Positions 35,437 to 44,620 are shown, counted from the first letter of the stretch. The stretch: DNA of 64,000 nucleotides from an uncultured Burkholderiales bacterium (GCA_903932865.1 CAIZHQ010000015.1:1-64000), one strand, 5' to 3'. The notes: generated by a model not told the origin, from the sequence alone. Translations and numbers: made by a program.

Positions 35437-36732
35437 ATGACTTCTACTGCACATGAACGCCTGCGCGTGCTGTTTTGCGATCACCTGGCCATCGCACGGG
35501 GTAAATATGTCACGCTCAAGCCTGGACAGGGCGGCGGTGCCCGTTATTGCCGAGGCACCTTTGGCGTCACTTACGAAAAAGAGCTGATTCCGGCCCCAGG
35601 CGCCATGGTCATGGAAGGCCTGCCCGATATGGAGGCGGCCTACACCGCCGAAGACATCCGCCCGGGCTGGCAGCCGTACACCCAAGTGGCCATTGGCGAC
35701 CTCAAAGCCAACGATGGCACGCCCCTGCCCATGTGCGGGCGCAGTGCCTTGAAGCGCGCCGTGGCCGACTGGCAGGCCATGGGCTACGAGCCGATGGTGG
35801 GCATCGAGCTTGAAGCCTTTGCCTTCCAGATCGAGCCTGACGGTTCTCTCAAACCCTACGACACCCCTGCGGCCCATGTGTATTCCACAGGCCCATTCTC
35901 CGACCCAAGGGGCTTCACCGACGCCCTCTGGGAAAAGGCCACGGCGGCGGGCTTTCGCATCGACAGCATGAACACCGAATACGACGCGCCGCAGTTCGAG
36001 TTCACGCTCACCTACGACCGCGCCGTGAAGGCGGTGGACGACATCTTTTTGTTCCGACTGCTGGCGCGTGAAGTCGCTTTCCAGCACGGCATCGTGCTGA
36101 CCTTCATGCCCAAGCCCATCCTCACGGTGGGGGGCAGCGGGGTGCACATCAACTTCAGCCTGCGTGACGGTCAGGGTCACAACGCAATTTCTGGCGGGCA
36201 CGATGCCAGCCAGTTCAACGCGCTCACACTGGGCTGCACCGCCGGGCTGATGCACCACCACCAAGCGCTGGCGGGTTTATTGGCGCCGTGCGCCAACTCC
36301 TACCAACGCCTGCAACCGGCCAGCCTGTCTGGCTTTTGGAAAAACTGGGCGGTGGATCACCGGGGCGTCACCGTGCGCCTGTCGGCCGAAAGCGGTCCGG
36401 GTGCGCGCATCGAGCACCGCATGGGCGATGCTGCGGCCAACCCCTACACGCACACTGCGGCTGTGTTGCAAGCCGCCCGCCTGGGCGTGGCCAACGCTTA
36501 CCCGCTGCAACCCGCAGAAACTGGCGACTGCCTGGAAAACAAGGATGCTACCCAGAGCGTGGCAGAAACCTTGGGCGGTGCCCTAGATGCGCTCGAAGCC
36601 GACACGGCCCTCATCCAGGCCCTGGGCGAAGGTTTGGTGGCCAACCATGTGGGCATCAAGCGCCACGAGATCGAACGCACGGCAGGCCTGGAAGGCGACG
36701 CGCTGCGCGATTACTACATCCGATTCATCTGA
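35437..36732 (+). CDS. Glutamine-synthetase-like gamma-glutamylamide ligase
   Basis: 431 residues of the glutamine synthetase fold (type I-like, PuuA/TdnQ/IpuC relatives). Metal/ATP motifs: GIELEAFAF, PQFEFTLTYDRA, GSGVHINFSLRDGQG, then the C-terminal VRLSAESGPGARIEHRMGDAAANPY. The adenylylation Tyr region of housekeeping GlnA is absent. Such enzymes couple ATP hydrolysis to joining glutamate to an amine. AAAGGAAAA precedes the ATG, twelve bases after the P450. It defines the operon as an amine-using pathway. Confidence 0.9.
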   Translation: MTSTAHERLRVLFCDHLAIARGKYVTLKPGQGGGARYCRGTFGVTYEKELIPAPGAMVMEGLPDMEAAYTAEDIRPGWQPYTQVAIGDLKANDGTPLPMCGRSALKRAVADWQAMGYEPMVGIELEAFAFQIEPDGSLKPYDTPAAHVYSTGPFSDPRGFTDALWEKATAAGFRIDSMNTEYDAPQFEFTLTYDRAVKAVDDIFLFRLLAREVAFQHGIVLTFMPKPILTVGGSGVHINFSLRDGQGHNAISGGHDASQFNALTLGCTAGLMHHHQALAGLLAPCANSYQRLQPASLSGFWKNWAVDHRGVTVRLSAESGPGARIEHRMGDAAANPYTHTAAVLQAARLGVANAYPLQPAETGDCLENKDATQSVAETLGGALDALEADTALIQALGEGLVANHVGIKRHEIERTAGLEGDALRDYYIRFI

Positions 36733-36750
36733 TCTGAAAGAACAAACCCC

Positions 36751-37065
36751 ATGCCCCAAGTGCACTGGATCATGAGCAATGGCGATCGCGTGAGCGATGA
36801 CGTCAACGAAGGCACCAACCTGATGGACGCCGCACAGATGAACGGTATTCCCGGTGTGGCGGGCGAGTGCGGCGGCTGTCTGTCGTGCGCCACCTGCCAC
36901 GTCTATGTGGATGACGCCTGGCTCGCAGCTTGCCCGCCGATGGATGATGTGGAAAAGAGCATGCTCGACATTGTCATAGCACCCCGGCAAAGCGGCAGCC
37001 GCCTGAGCTGCCAGCTGATCGCGTCGAGTGCGCTCGACGGCATCGTGTTGCATGTGCCTGATTGA
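36751..37065 (+). CDS. Adrenodoxin-type 2Fe-2S ferredoxin
   Basis: 104 residues. Cluster ligands Cys40, Cys46, Cys49 (ECGGCLSCATCH) and Cys87 (RLSCQL) match putidaredoxin-type ferredoxins that donate electrons to class I P450s. The extra Cys43 is unusual inside the loop. It sits 18 bases after the ligase gene. The ferredoxin reductase must come from elsewhere in the genome. Confidence 0.94.
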   Translation: MPQVHWIMSNGDRVSDDVNEGTNLMDAAQMNGIPGVAGECGGCLSCATCHVYVDDAWLAACPPMDDVEKSMLDIVIAPRQSGSRLSCQLIASSALDGIVLHVPD

Positions 37066-37074
37066 AAGCAAACC

Positions 37075-38559
37075 ATGAAGCAAGAACTCATCGACGCGCT
37101 GCGCCACCAACCCATCCCCGATCAGGGCTTGTTGATCGACGGGCAGTGGGTGGCGGCGGCATCAGGCCAGACGCTTGCGGTGGTCTCCCCCATCGACGGG
37201 CAGACCTTGTGCACCCTGGCCGCCGCAGGGACAGAAGATGTCGACCGCGCCGTGCAGACGGCGCGACGCACTTTTGAGCAGGGCCTTTGGTCGCGCATGG
37301 CGCCAGTCGAGCGCAAGAAGGTGTTGCACCGCATTGCCGACCGCATCGAAGCCCACCACGCCGAGCTGGCGGTGCTGGGCGTGCGCGACAACGGCACCGA
37401 GATCGCCATGGCCTGGAAGGCCGAGCCTGGCAGTGCGGCGGGCACCTTCCGCTACTACGCCGAGTGTGTGGACAAGATCAACGGCGAGATCGCCCCCACG
37501 CCCGAGGGCACGTTAGGGCTGATCCACAAGGAGCCTGTGGGCGTGGTCGCGGCCATCGTGCCGTGGAATTTTCCGCTGATGATTGGCGCCTGGAAGATCG
37601 CCCCGGCCCTGGCGGCAGGCAACTCGGTGGTGCTCAAACCGTCCGAAGACGCCTCGCTGTCTTTGTTGCGTTTGGCGCAGCTGTGCATCGACGCGGGCTT
37701 GCCCCCGGGCGTGCTGAACGTGGTCACCGGTACTGGCGCAGAGGCGGGCGAGGCACTGGCGCGGCACATGGATGTGGACATCCTGACCTTCACCGGCTCC
37801 GGTCCGGTGGGACGCCTGCTGCTCAAGGCCTCGGCCGAGTCCAACCTCAAGCGGGTGTACCTGGAACTGGGGGGCAAGTCGCCCAATGTGGTGTTTGACG
37901 ATGCGGTCGATCTGGCGCAAGCGGCCAAGGTGTCGGCCATGGGCATCTTCCGCAACAGTGGGCAGGTGTGCGTGGCGGGCTCGCGCCTGTTGGTGCAGCG
38001 CTCGGTGCACGACGAATTCGTGGAGCGCCTGCAAAACATCGCATCCAGCCTGCGTGTGGGGGACCCGCTGGATGTGACGAGCGACATTGGCGCGGTCAGC
38101 AGCGCCCGCCAGCTGGCCCGCAACCAGAGCATGCTGGCCCGTGCTTTAGAGCAGGGCGCGCGACTGCGCACCGGCGGTCAGGTGATTGCACCTGTGCCCG
38201 GTGGCCAATACATGAGCCCCGCCTTGCTGGATGGCGTTCAGCCCGAGATGGAGATTGCCCGACAGGAAGTCTTTGGCCCGGTGCTGGCCGTGATGCCGTT
38301 TGAGGACGAGGCCGACGCGGTGCGCCTGGCCAATGGCACCGAATACGGTCTGGCCGCTGGCGTGTGGACCGGCAACCTTTCGCGAGCGCATCGCATGGTG
38401 CGTGCCATCAAAGCCGGGCTGGTGCACGTGAACACCTATGGCGGCCCCGACATCACCGTGCCTCTGGGCGGCGTGCGTCAATCGGGCAATGGGCACGACA
38501 AGTCGATGCATGCCATGGACAAATACCTGGACCTGAAAACGGCCTGGATTCAGCTTTGA
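37075..38559 (+). CDS. NAD(P)+-dependent aldehyde dehydrogenase
   Basis: 494 residues, typical ALDH superfamily: VPWNFPLMIGAWKIAPALAAGN near residue 160, catalytic Glu264 in YLELGGKSPN and Cys299 in NSGQVCVAGSR, and PLGGVRQSGNGHDKS at the C-terminus, as in PuuC and betaine-aldehyde-type enzymes. It would oxidise the aldehyde (perhaps gamma-glutamyl-amino-aldehyde or malonate semialdehyde) made by the P450 or aminotransferase. Nine bases after the ferredoxin. Confidence 0.93.
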   Translation: MKQELIDALRHQPIPDQGLLIDGQWVAAASGQTLAVVSPIDGQTLCTLAAAGTEDVDRAVQTARRTFEQGLWSRMAPVERKKVLHRIADRIEAHHAELAVLGVRDNGTEIAMAWKAEPGSAAGTFRYYAECVDKINGEIAPTPEGTLGLIHKEPVGVVAAIVPWNFPLMIGAWKIAPALAAGNSVVLKPSEDASLSLLRLAQLCIDAGLPPGVLNVVTGTGAEAGEALARHMDVDILTFTGSGPVGRLLLKASAESNLKRVYLELGGKSPNVVFDDAVDLAQAAKVSAMGIFRNSGQVCVAGSRLLVQRSVHDEFVERLQNIASSLRVGDPLDVTSDIGAVSSARQLARNQSMLARALEQGARLRTGGQVIAPVPGGQYMSPALLDGVQPEMEIARQEVFGPVLAVMPFEDEADAVRLANGTEYGLAAGVWTGNLSRAHRMVRAIKAGLVHVNTYGGPDITVPLGGVRQSGNGHDKSMHAMDKYLDLKTAWIQL

Positions 38560-38577
38560 ACAAACCATGGGATATCA

Positions 38578-39951
38578 ATGAATAACGACCAACTCAAGGC
38601 CGACAACGCGCAATACCTGTGGCACCCCATGGCCCACCCGGGGGCGATGAAAAAGTCAACGCCCGACATCATTGCCAAAGGGGAGGGCTGCTGGATCTGG
38701 GACGTGGACGGCCACAAGATGCTGGACGGCGTGGGCGGCCTTTGGGCTTGCAACCTGGGCCACAGCAACAAACCCGTGCGCGACGCCATCGTGGCGCAGA
38801 TGGACGAGCTGCCGTTTTACAACGTGTTCCGCGGCACCACCCATGTGCGGGCCATCGAGTTGTCCAAGCGCTTGGTGCAGATGATGCAGCCCGAAGACGT
38901 GGCCACGGTGATGTTTTCCAACGGTGGCTCGGACGCGGTGGAAGGCGCTTTGAAGGTCGCTCGTCAGTACTGGAAGCTCAAAGGCCAAGCCGACCGCTTC
39001 AAGTTCATCAGCCTGCGCCAGGGCTACCACGGCGTGCACTTTGGTGGCATGAGCGTGAACGGCAACACCAATTTCCGCCGCGCCTATGAGCCGCTGCTGC
39101 CCGGGTGCTTTCACATCGACACGCCTTGGGCCTACCACAACCCTTACACCGAAGACCCGATCCGCTTGGGCGAAATCTGCGCCGAACTGCTCGAGCGCGA
39201 AATCGTGTTCCAGGGGCCGGACACGGTGGCGGCTTTCATTGCCGAGCCGGTGCAGGGCGCGGGTGGTGTGATCGTGCCGCCGCCCAACTACTGGCCGCTG
39301 GTGCGCCAGATTTGTGACAAGTACGGTGTGCTCTTGATCGCCGACGAGGTGGTGACCGGCTTTGGCCGCACGGGCGAGCTGTTTGGCACGCGTCTGTGGG
39401 GCCAAGGTGGAGTTCGCGCCGACATGTGGTGCTTGGCCAAGGGCATTTCTTCGGGCTACATCCCGCTGGGGGCCACAGCCATGAACCACCGCATTGCTGA
39501 CGTGTTTGACGCCGACACCACGGGCACGGCCTCGGTCTCGCACGGCTACACCTACAGCGCGCACCCGATCGCAGCCGCTGCGGCGCTGGCCACACTCGAC
39601 CAGATCGAGGCGCTGGACATCCCCGGCCACGCCGCCCGTGTGGGCGCGCACCTGCAGAACCGCTTGCGCAAGCTGGTCGAGACCTGCAGTTTTGTGGGCG
39701 ATGTGCGTGGCGTGGGCCTGATGCTGGGCATCGAGATGGTGAGCGACAAGGCCAAACGCACGCCCATGACGCGTACCAGCGACATCCCGGCGCGGGTGGC
39801 CAAGGCGGCCTACAAGGCGGGTTTGATGGTGCGCATCTCCGGCCCCAACCTGATCCTGTCACCGCCGCTGATCATCACCCGAGAAGAGATCGACTTCATG
39901 TGCGACGTGCTCGAAGGCGCCTTTGCTGCTGTGCAAGAGGGCCGCGCATGA
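38578..39951 (+). CDS. Class III (omega) aminotransferase, beta-alanine:pyruvate type
   Basis: 457 residues; PLP-binding Lys288 in CLAKGISSGYIPLGA, Asp in LLIADEVVTGFGRTG, and the N-terminal HPMAHPGAMKKSTPDI typical of beta-alanine/omega-amino-acid:pyruvate transaminases. Removes a terminal amino group, giving a semialdehyde. In this context it may act on the diamine end or on beta-alanine. TGA overlaps the next gene's ATG. Confidence 0.92.
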   Translation: MNNDQLKADNAQYLWHPMAHPGAMKKSTPDIIAKGEGCWIWDVDGHKMLDGVGGLWACNLGHSNKPVRDAIVAQMDELPFYNVFRGTTHVRAIELSKRLVQMMQPEDVATVMFSNGGSDAVEGALKVARQYWKLKGQADRFKFISLRQGYHGVHFGGMSVNGNTNFRRAYEPLLPGCFHIDTPWAYHNPYTEDPIRLGEICAELLEREIVFQGPDTVAAFIAEPVQGAGGVIVPPPNYWPLVRQICDKYGVLLIADEVVTGFGRTGELFGTRLWGQGGVRADMWCLAKGISSGYIPLGATAMNHRIADVFDADTTGTASVSHGYTYSAHPIAAAAALATLDQIEALDIPGHAARVGAHLQNRLRKLVETCSFVGDVRGVGLMLGIEMVSDKAKRTPMTRTSDIPARVAKAAYKAGLMVRISGPNLILSPPLIITREEIDFMCDVLEGAFAAVQEGRA

Positions 39952-41207
39952 AGAGCCCCGTCATCCTGATCGTCGGCACGGTGGATACCAAGAGCGACGA
40001 GATTGGCTTCATGCGAGAGCAGGTGCAAGCTGCTGGCGGCCAGGCGCTGATCATGGACGTGGGCGTGCTGGCCAAAGGGCAGGTGGTCCCGGACATTGCC
40101 AACACCGATGTGGCCGCAGCAGCGGGCGTGACGCTGCAGCAGGTGATGGACAGCGGCGACGAAAACAGCGCCATGGCCTTGATGGCCCAAGGCGCATCAG
40201 CCCTGGCGGCCCAATTGCAGCGCGAGGGCCGCATGGACGGCTTGTTGGTGCTGGGCGGCACCATGGGCACCGACCTGGCGCTGGACGTGGCCAGCAGCTT
40301 GCCGCTGGGTGTGCCCAAGGTGGTGTTGTCCACTGTGGCGTTTTCGCCTCTGTTGCCACCCGATCGCATGCCACCCGATTTGATGATGGTGCTCTGGGCC
40401 GGAGGTCTGTATGGCCTCAACAGCCTGTGCCAGTCGGCCTTGGCCCAAGCCGCAGGGGCCGTGGTGGGCGCCTGCCGCGTGGCGCGGGTCCCGCGCTTTG
40501 ACCGACCGGTGGTGGGCATGACGTCCTTGGGCTCGAGTTGCCTGAAATACATGGTGCTACTGCAGCCCGAGTTGGACAAGCGTGGATTTGACCTGGCGGT
40601 CTTCCACACCACGGGCATGGGGGGGCGGGCGTTTGAATCGCTGGCCGCGCAAGGACAGTTCGCCTGCGTGATGGACTTCAGTCTGCAGGAAATGGTCAAC
40701 CAGATGGGCGGCTCGGTGGTGAGCGCTGGGCCAGACCGCCTGATGGGCGCTGGCCGCCAGGGCGTGCCGATGATCGTCGCTCCTGGCGCCACCGACTTGG
40801 TGGATTACCCCGCTTGGGGGCAGATGCCCGAGCGCTTTGTCGGGCGACCTTCGCACGACCACAACCGATTGATCGCTTCGGTGGGCATCGACGCCGAGAT
40901 GCGCCGCGAATTTGCCCGGGAGCTGGCCAGCCGCTTGCGCCAGGCCTGTGGTCCGGTGCACCTGGTGCTGCCCCTGCAAGGCATTCAAGAGTGGGACCGG
41001 GTCGGTGCGCCGCTGCACGACCCAGAAGGTCTGGCGGCCATGATGAACGAAATGGCGCGCTGTGACTGGGGCTCGGCCGAGGTCTCGCGCATCGACGCGC
41101 ACATCAACGACGCAGCATTCGTGCAGCAGGTGCTCGTGGTGTTCGACGATTGGCTGGCCCGTGGGCTGGTGGTGCCCGCCATGGGTAAGAAAGCCTCCCA
41201 TGTCTGA
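39948..41207 (+). CDS. Tm-1-like ATP-binding protein (UPF0261)
   Basis: 419 residues from ATG 39948 (MKSPVILIVGTVDTKSDE), overlapping the aminotransferase by ATGA. Motifs of the Tm-1 N-terminal ATP-binding domain: LVLGGTMGTDLALDVASSLP, KVVLSTVAFSP, and C-terminal GMTSLGSSCLKY and DHNRLIAS. Tomato Tm-1 blocks viral replicase; the bacterial proteins' reaction is not known. Usually it is next to a TIM-barrel partner, which is missing here. A role in the pathway's last steps is inferred from position only. Confidence 0.88.
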   Translation: MKSPVILIVGTVDTKSDEIGFMREQVQAAGGQALIMDVGVLAKGQVVPDIANTDVAAAAGVTLQQVMDSGDENSAMALMAQGASALAAQLQREGRMDGLLVLGGTMGTDLALDVASSLPLGVPKVVLSTVAFSPLLPPDRMPPDLMMVLWAGGLYGLNSLCQSALAQAAGAVVGACRVARVPRFDRPVVGMTSLGSSCLKYMVLLQPELDKRGFDLAVFHTTGMGGRAFESLAAQGQFACVMDFSLQEMVNQMGGSVVSAGPDRLMGAGRQGVPMIVAPGATDLVDYPAWGQMPERFVGRPSHDHNRLIASVGIDAEMRREFARELASRLRQACGPVHLVLPLQGIQEWDRVGAPLHDPEGLAAMMNEMARCDWGSAEVSRIDAHINDAAFVQQVLVVFDDWLARGLVVPAMGKKASHV

Positions 41208-41868
41208 TGCGGTGAAACCCGAAGACAAGGCCTTGATTCTGGACTTTGGTGGCGTCATCAGCCGCACCCTGTTTGAAACCCATGCCTTGAGCGAGGCCGC
41301 GTTGGGCCTGGCCGCCGGCACGCTCACCTGGCAAGGCCCGTTTGCGCCTGAATCCGATGCGTTGTGGCAAGCCATGCAGGCCGATCAGATCAGTGAACGC
41401 GATTACTGGATGCAACGCACCCGCGAGGTCGGGCGCTTGCTGGGTGAAGACTGGACCGAGATGCAAACCTTTGTCCAGCGCGCTCGTGGGGCGGATGTGC
41501 AGGCCGTGATCCGGCCCGAAGCGGTGGCAGCCATTCACCAAGCCAAGGTGCTGGGCTACAAGCTGGGCATTTTGTCCAATGAGCTGGATCTGTTTTATGG
41601 GGCTGATTTTCGCGAGCGTTTGCCCATGCTTGAGCAGTTTGACGTGATCGTGGATGCCACTTACACCCAGATCCTCAAGCCGGACCCACGCGCTTACCAA
41701 GCGTGTTTGCAGGCCTTGGGGGTGCGGGCCGAGCATGCGGTGTTCGTGGACGACCAGTTGCGCAACGTGACGGGTGCACAACGCTGCGGTCTGCCGATGG
41801 TGCATCTGGATGTTTGCAAACCCGGTGCCGGTTTTGCCAAAGCCCTGCAAATGCTGGCAGCGCTCTGA
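41200..41868 (+). CDS. HAD-family hydrolase
   Basis: 222 residues from ATG 41200 (MSDAVKPEDK), overlapping the Tm-1-like gene by 8 bases. HAD motif I is LILDFGGVISR with nucleophile Asp15, motif II LGILSNELD, Lys in LKPDPRAYQACL, motif IV VFVDDQLRNV. HAD-IA type with helical cap. Could dephosphorylate or dehalogenate an intermediate, or act in repair. Last gene of the tightly spaced operon; a 135-base gap follows. Confidence 0.88.
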   Translation: MSDAVKPEDKALILDFGGVISRTLFETHALSEAALGLAAGTLTWQGPFAPESDALWQAMQADQISERDYWMQRTREVGRLLGEDWTEMQTFVQRARGADVQAVIRPEAVAAIHQAKVLGYKLGILSNELDLFYGADFRERLPMLEQFDVIVDATYTQILKPDPRAYQACLQALGVRAEHAVFVDDQLRNVTGAQRCGLPMVHLDVCKPGAGFAKALQMLAAL

Positions 41869-42003
41869 TGCCGTGTCGAAGGGCGGATTTCGGGGTTGTG
41901 GGGGTACTGCCCGGATGGTTGACGGGTCACTGACACCCTGGCGCAGGGCTGAGTTTGCAAAAACTTTATGATGCGGTCTCTGAACAAAACCAGGAGACAC
42001 AAC

Positions 42004-42999
42004 ATGAACGACCTGAACCCATGGGGCCAACGCCGCGATTTTTTGAAGGCCATGGCCGCCGTGACGGGCTCGCTGCCCCTATGGGCCCAAGCCCAAAGCA
42101 CATGGCCTACGAAACCGGTGAACCTGATCGTGCCTTTTCCGGCGGGTGGAGGCACCGATGCGTTCGCTCGGCCCATGTCGGCCCAGTTTGCCAAGCTGAC
42201 GGGTAAGCAACTCATCATTGACAACCGGGGCGGTGCCGGAGGTACGCTGGGCGCTGGCATTGCGGCCAAGGCTGCGCCGGATGGCTATAACCTGTTCATG
42301 GGGGCGGTTCACCACACGATTGCGCCCAGCATGTACCCCCGCCTCGACTATGACCTGGAACGCGACTTGGTGCCCTTGATCCAGGTGGCCAGCGTGCCTC
42401 AGGTGCTGGTGGTCAATCCCAAAAAAGTTCAAGCGGCCGACTTCAAGGCCTTCCTCGATTTCGTGAAAAAGAACCCCGGGCGACTGAACTATGGATCCGC
42501 CGGAGGCGGCACCTCGCACCATTTGGCGGGCGAACTGTTCAAGCTGCAGACCCAAACCTTCATCACGCACATTCCTTACCGGGGTGCTGGCCCGGCCCTG
42601 CAAGACCTGATTGCCGGCAATGTGGACATGATGTTCGATGGCCTGGGCTCGTCGGCAGCACACATCAAGGGCGGCCGCATCAAGGCTTTGATGGTCTCGG
42701 GTGCCAAGCGCAGTCCGGCTTTTCCAGATGTGCCTTGCTCGGCCGAGCTGGGTTTGCCCGATTACACCGTCTCCACCTGGTACGGCGTGTGGGCTCCCAA
42801 GGGCACGCCCGCCGATGCGCAGGCCAAGGCCATCGACGAGCTGCGCCGCTCTTGCCAAACCGATGAGGCCAAAGCCGTGTGGGCCAACCAAGGGGCTGAA
42901 TTTCCCAACCTCACAGGCGCGCAGTTTGAAGCCTTCATCAAAAAAGAGCTGGCCAAATGGGCCCAAGTGGTCAAAGCCTCAGGGGCCAAACTCGACTGA
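42004..42999 (+). CDS. Bug-family solute-binding protein with Tat-like signal
   Basis: Start at ATG 42004 (MNDLNPWGQRRDFLKA); the RRDFLKAMAA signal resembles a Tat leader. 331 residues with Bug features VNLIVPFPAGGGTDAF, IDNRGGAGGTLGAGIA, IPYRGAGPALQDLIAGNVD. No tctAB genes nearby. Followed by the malonyl-CoA-synthetase-like gene, so it may bind the pathway's amine-derived acid or a malonate-like dicarboxylate. Confidence 0.88.
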   Translation: MNDLNPWGQRRDFLKAMAAVTGSLPLWAQAQSTWPTKPVNLIVPFPAGGGTDAFARPMSAQFAKLTGKQLIIDNRGGAGGTLGAGIAAKAAPDGYNLFMGAVHHTIAPSMYPRLDYDLERDLVPLIQVASVPQVLVVNPKKVQAADFKAFLDFVKKNPGRLNYGSAGGGTSHHLAGELFKLQTQTFITHIPYRGAGPALQDLIAGNVDMMFDGLGSSAAHIKGGRIKALMVSGAKRSPAFPDVPCSAELGLPDYTVSTWYGVWAPKGTPADAQAKAIDELRRSCQTDEAKAVWANQGAEFPNLTGAQFEAFIKKELAKWAQVVKASGAKLD

Positions 43000-43075
43000 G
43001 TTGGTCAATCGACACTTTGGGGCCCTTGCATCTGCGGTGTGACGGGCCTTTTTTCCTTGTTTGCACTTTGAAACC

Positions 43076-44620
43076 ATGAGCTCCAACAATTTGTTTTCTG
43101 CCCTGCGGGCTGCTTTCCCTGCCGACTTGACTTCGGTCGCGGTCGAAACCGACGAAGGCCTGCGCTACAGCTGGCAAGACCTCGATCGCGCCACGGCCAT
43201 GATGGCCAATTTGCTGCAGTCACTCGATTTGCCCGCAGGCAGTCGGGTGGCGGTGCAGGTCGAAAAATCGGTCGAAGCCATGATGCTGTACTTGGCCACA
43301 TTGCGTGCTGGCCATGTGTTTTTGCCCCTCAATACGGCCTATCAAAGCGCCGAGATCGAGTACTTCATTGGCAACGCTGAGCCCGCTGTGGTGGTGTGCA
43401 GTCCGACCAATTTCGGCTGGGTCAGCAAGATCGCCTTCAAGGCGGGTACGCAGCATGTGTTCACGCTGGGCGATGACCGAACGGGCAGCTTGCTTGATCG
43501 GGCCACTCACCACAGTGACCAACACACACCTGCGCCGTGTCAAGCCGATGACCTGGCCGCTATTTTGTACACCAGCGGCACCACCGGACGCAGCAAAGGC
43601 GCGATGCTCACACACGAAAATTTGCTGAGCAATGCGGTCACGCTCAAGGATTACTGGGGCTGGAAAAAGGGTGACGTGCTCATCCATGCTCTACCCATCT
43701 TCCATGTGCACGGCTTGTTCGTGGCCATACATGGTGCGCTGATCAACGGCAGCAAGATGATCTGGATGGCCAAGTTCGACCCGAAACGCGTCATTGCCCG
43801 CATGCAAGAGGCCACCGTGTTCATGGGCGTGCCCACGCTGTATGTGCGCATGCTGGCCGAGCCCACGCTCGACAAGTCAGCGGTGAAAACCATGCGTCTT
43901 TTCATTGCGGGGTCTGCCCCCTTGTTGATCGAGACCTTCACCGAATGGCAGCAGCGAACTGGCCACACCATTTTGGAGCGCTACGGCATGAGCGAAACCG
44001 CTATGCTGACCTCCAATCCCTATGCGGCGGACAAGCGTTACGCCAAACAGTCCGAGCGGCGTGGCGGCACGGTGGGCTTTCCATTGCCGGGCGTGTCATT
44101 GAGGGTCTGGGGTGACGATGCGCAAGCCTTACCGGTGGGTGAGATCGGCGGCATCCAGGTCCAAGGTCCCAATGTGTTCAAGGGCTACTGGCGCATGCCC
44201 GAGAAAACCGCTGAGGAGTTCACCGCCGACGGTTTCTTCAAAACGGGTGATGTGGGCAAAGTGGATGAGCGGGGCTATGTGGTCATCGTCGGCCGCAGCA
44301 AGGACCTGATCATCAGCGGCGGCTACAACGTGTACCCCGCCGAGATCGAGGGCTATATCAACGAGATGCCCGGCGTGGCCGAGAGTGCGGTGGTGGGCGT
44401 GGCGCACCCCGACTTTGGCGAGGTGGGAGTGGCCGTGGTGATCGCCAAACCCGGGGCCACTGTGCAGCCTGAGGCTATCCTGGCTGAGCTCAAGGCCAAG
44501 CTGGCGAATTTCAAGATTCCCAAGCGTTGTTTTGTGGTGGCCGAGTTGCCGCGCAACACCATGGGCAAGGTGCAAAAGAACTTGCTGCGCGAGCAACACA
44601 AAAACCTGTTCTTGGCCTGA
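43076..44620 (+). CDS. Malonyl-CoA synthetase-like AMP-dependent ligase
   Basis: 514 residues from ATG 43076 (MSSNNLFSAL). AMP-binding motif LYTSGTTGRSKGAMLTH, the MatB-typical RYGMSETAMLTSNPY followed by GTVGFPLPGVSLRV, and C-terminal GRSKDLIISGGYNVYP and MGKVQKNLLRE with the catalytic Lys. It should convert malonate (or methylmalonate) to the CoA ester. Placed 76 bases after the Bug gene, it would finish a route ending in malonate. Confidence 0.88.
   Translation: MSSNNLFSALRAAFPADLTSVAVETDEGLRYSWQDLDRATAMMANLLQSLDLPAGSRVAVQVEKSVEAMMLYLATLRAGHVFLPLNTAYQSAEIEYFIGNAEPAVVVCSPTNFGWVSKIAFKAGTQHVFTLGDDRTGSLLDRATHHSDQHTPAPCQADDLAAILYTSGTTGRSKGAMLTHENLLSNAVTLKDYWGWKKGDVLIHALPIFHVHGLFVAIHGALINGSKMIWMAKFDPKRVIARMQEATVFMGVPTLYVRMLAEPTLDKSAVKTMRLFIAGSAPLLIETFTEWQQRTGHTILERYGMSETAMLTSNPYAADKRYAKQSERRGGTVGFPLPGVSLRVWGDDAQALPVGEIGGIQVQGPNVFKGYWRMPEKTAEEFTADGFFKTGDVGKVDERGYVVIVGRSKDLIISGGYNVYPAEIEGYINEMPGVAESAVVGVAHPDFGEVGVAVVIAKPGATVQPEAILAELKAKLANFKIPKRCFVVAELPRNTMGKVQKNLLREQHKNLFLA

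Noticed and set aside
43020..43051. Terminator between the Bug and malonyl-CoA-synthetase-like genes
   Set aside because: GGCCC/GGGCC with a T run exists but the loop is about 18 bases with a stem of only five pairs; too weak to list.
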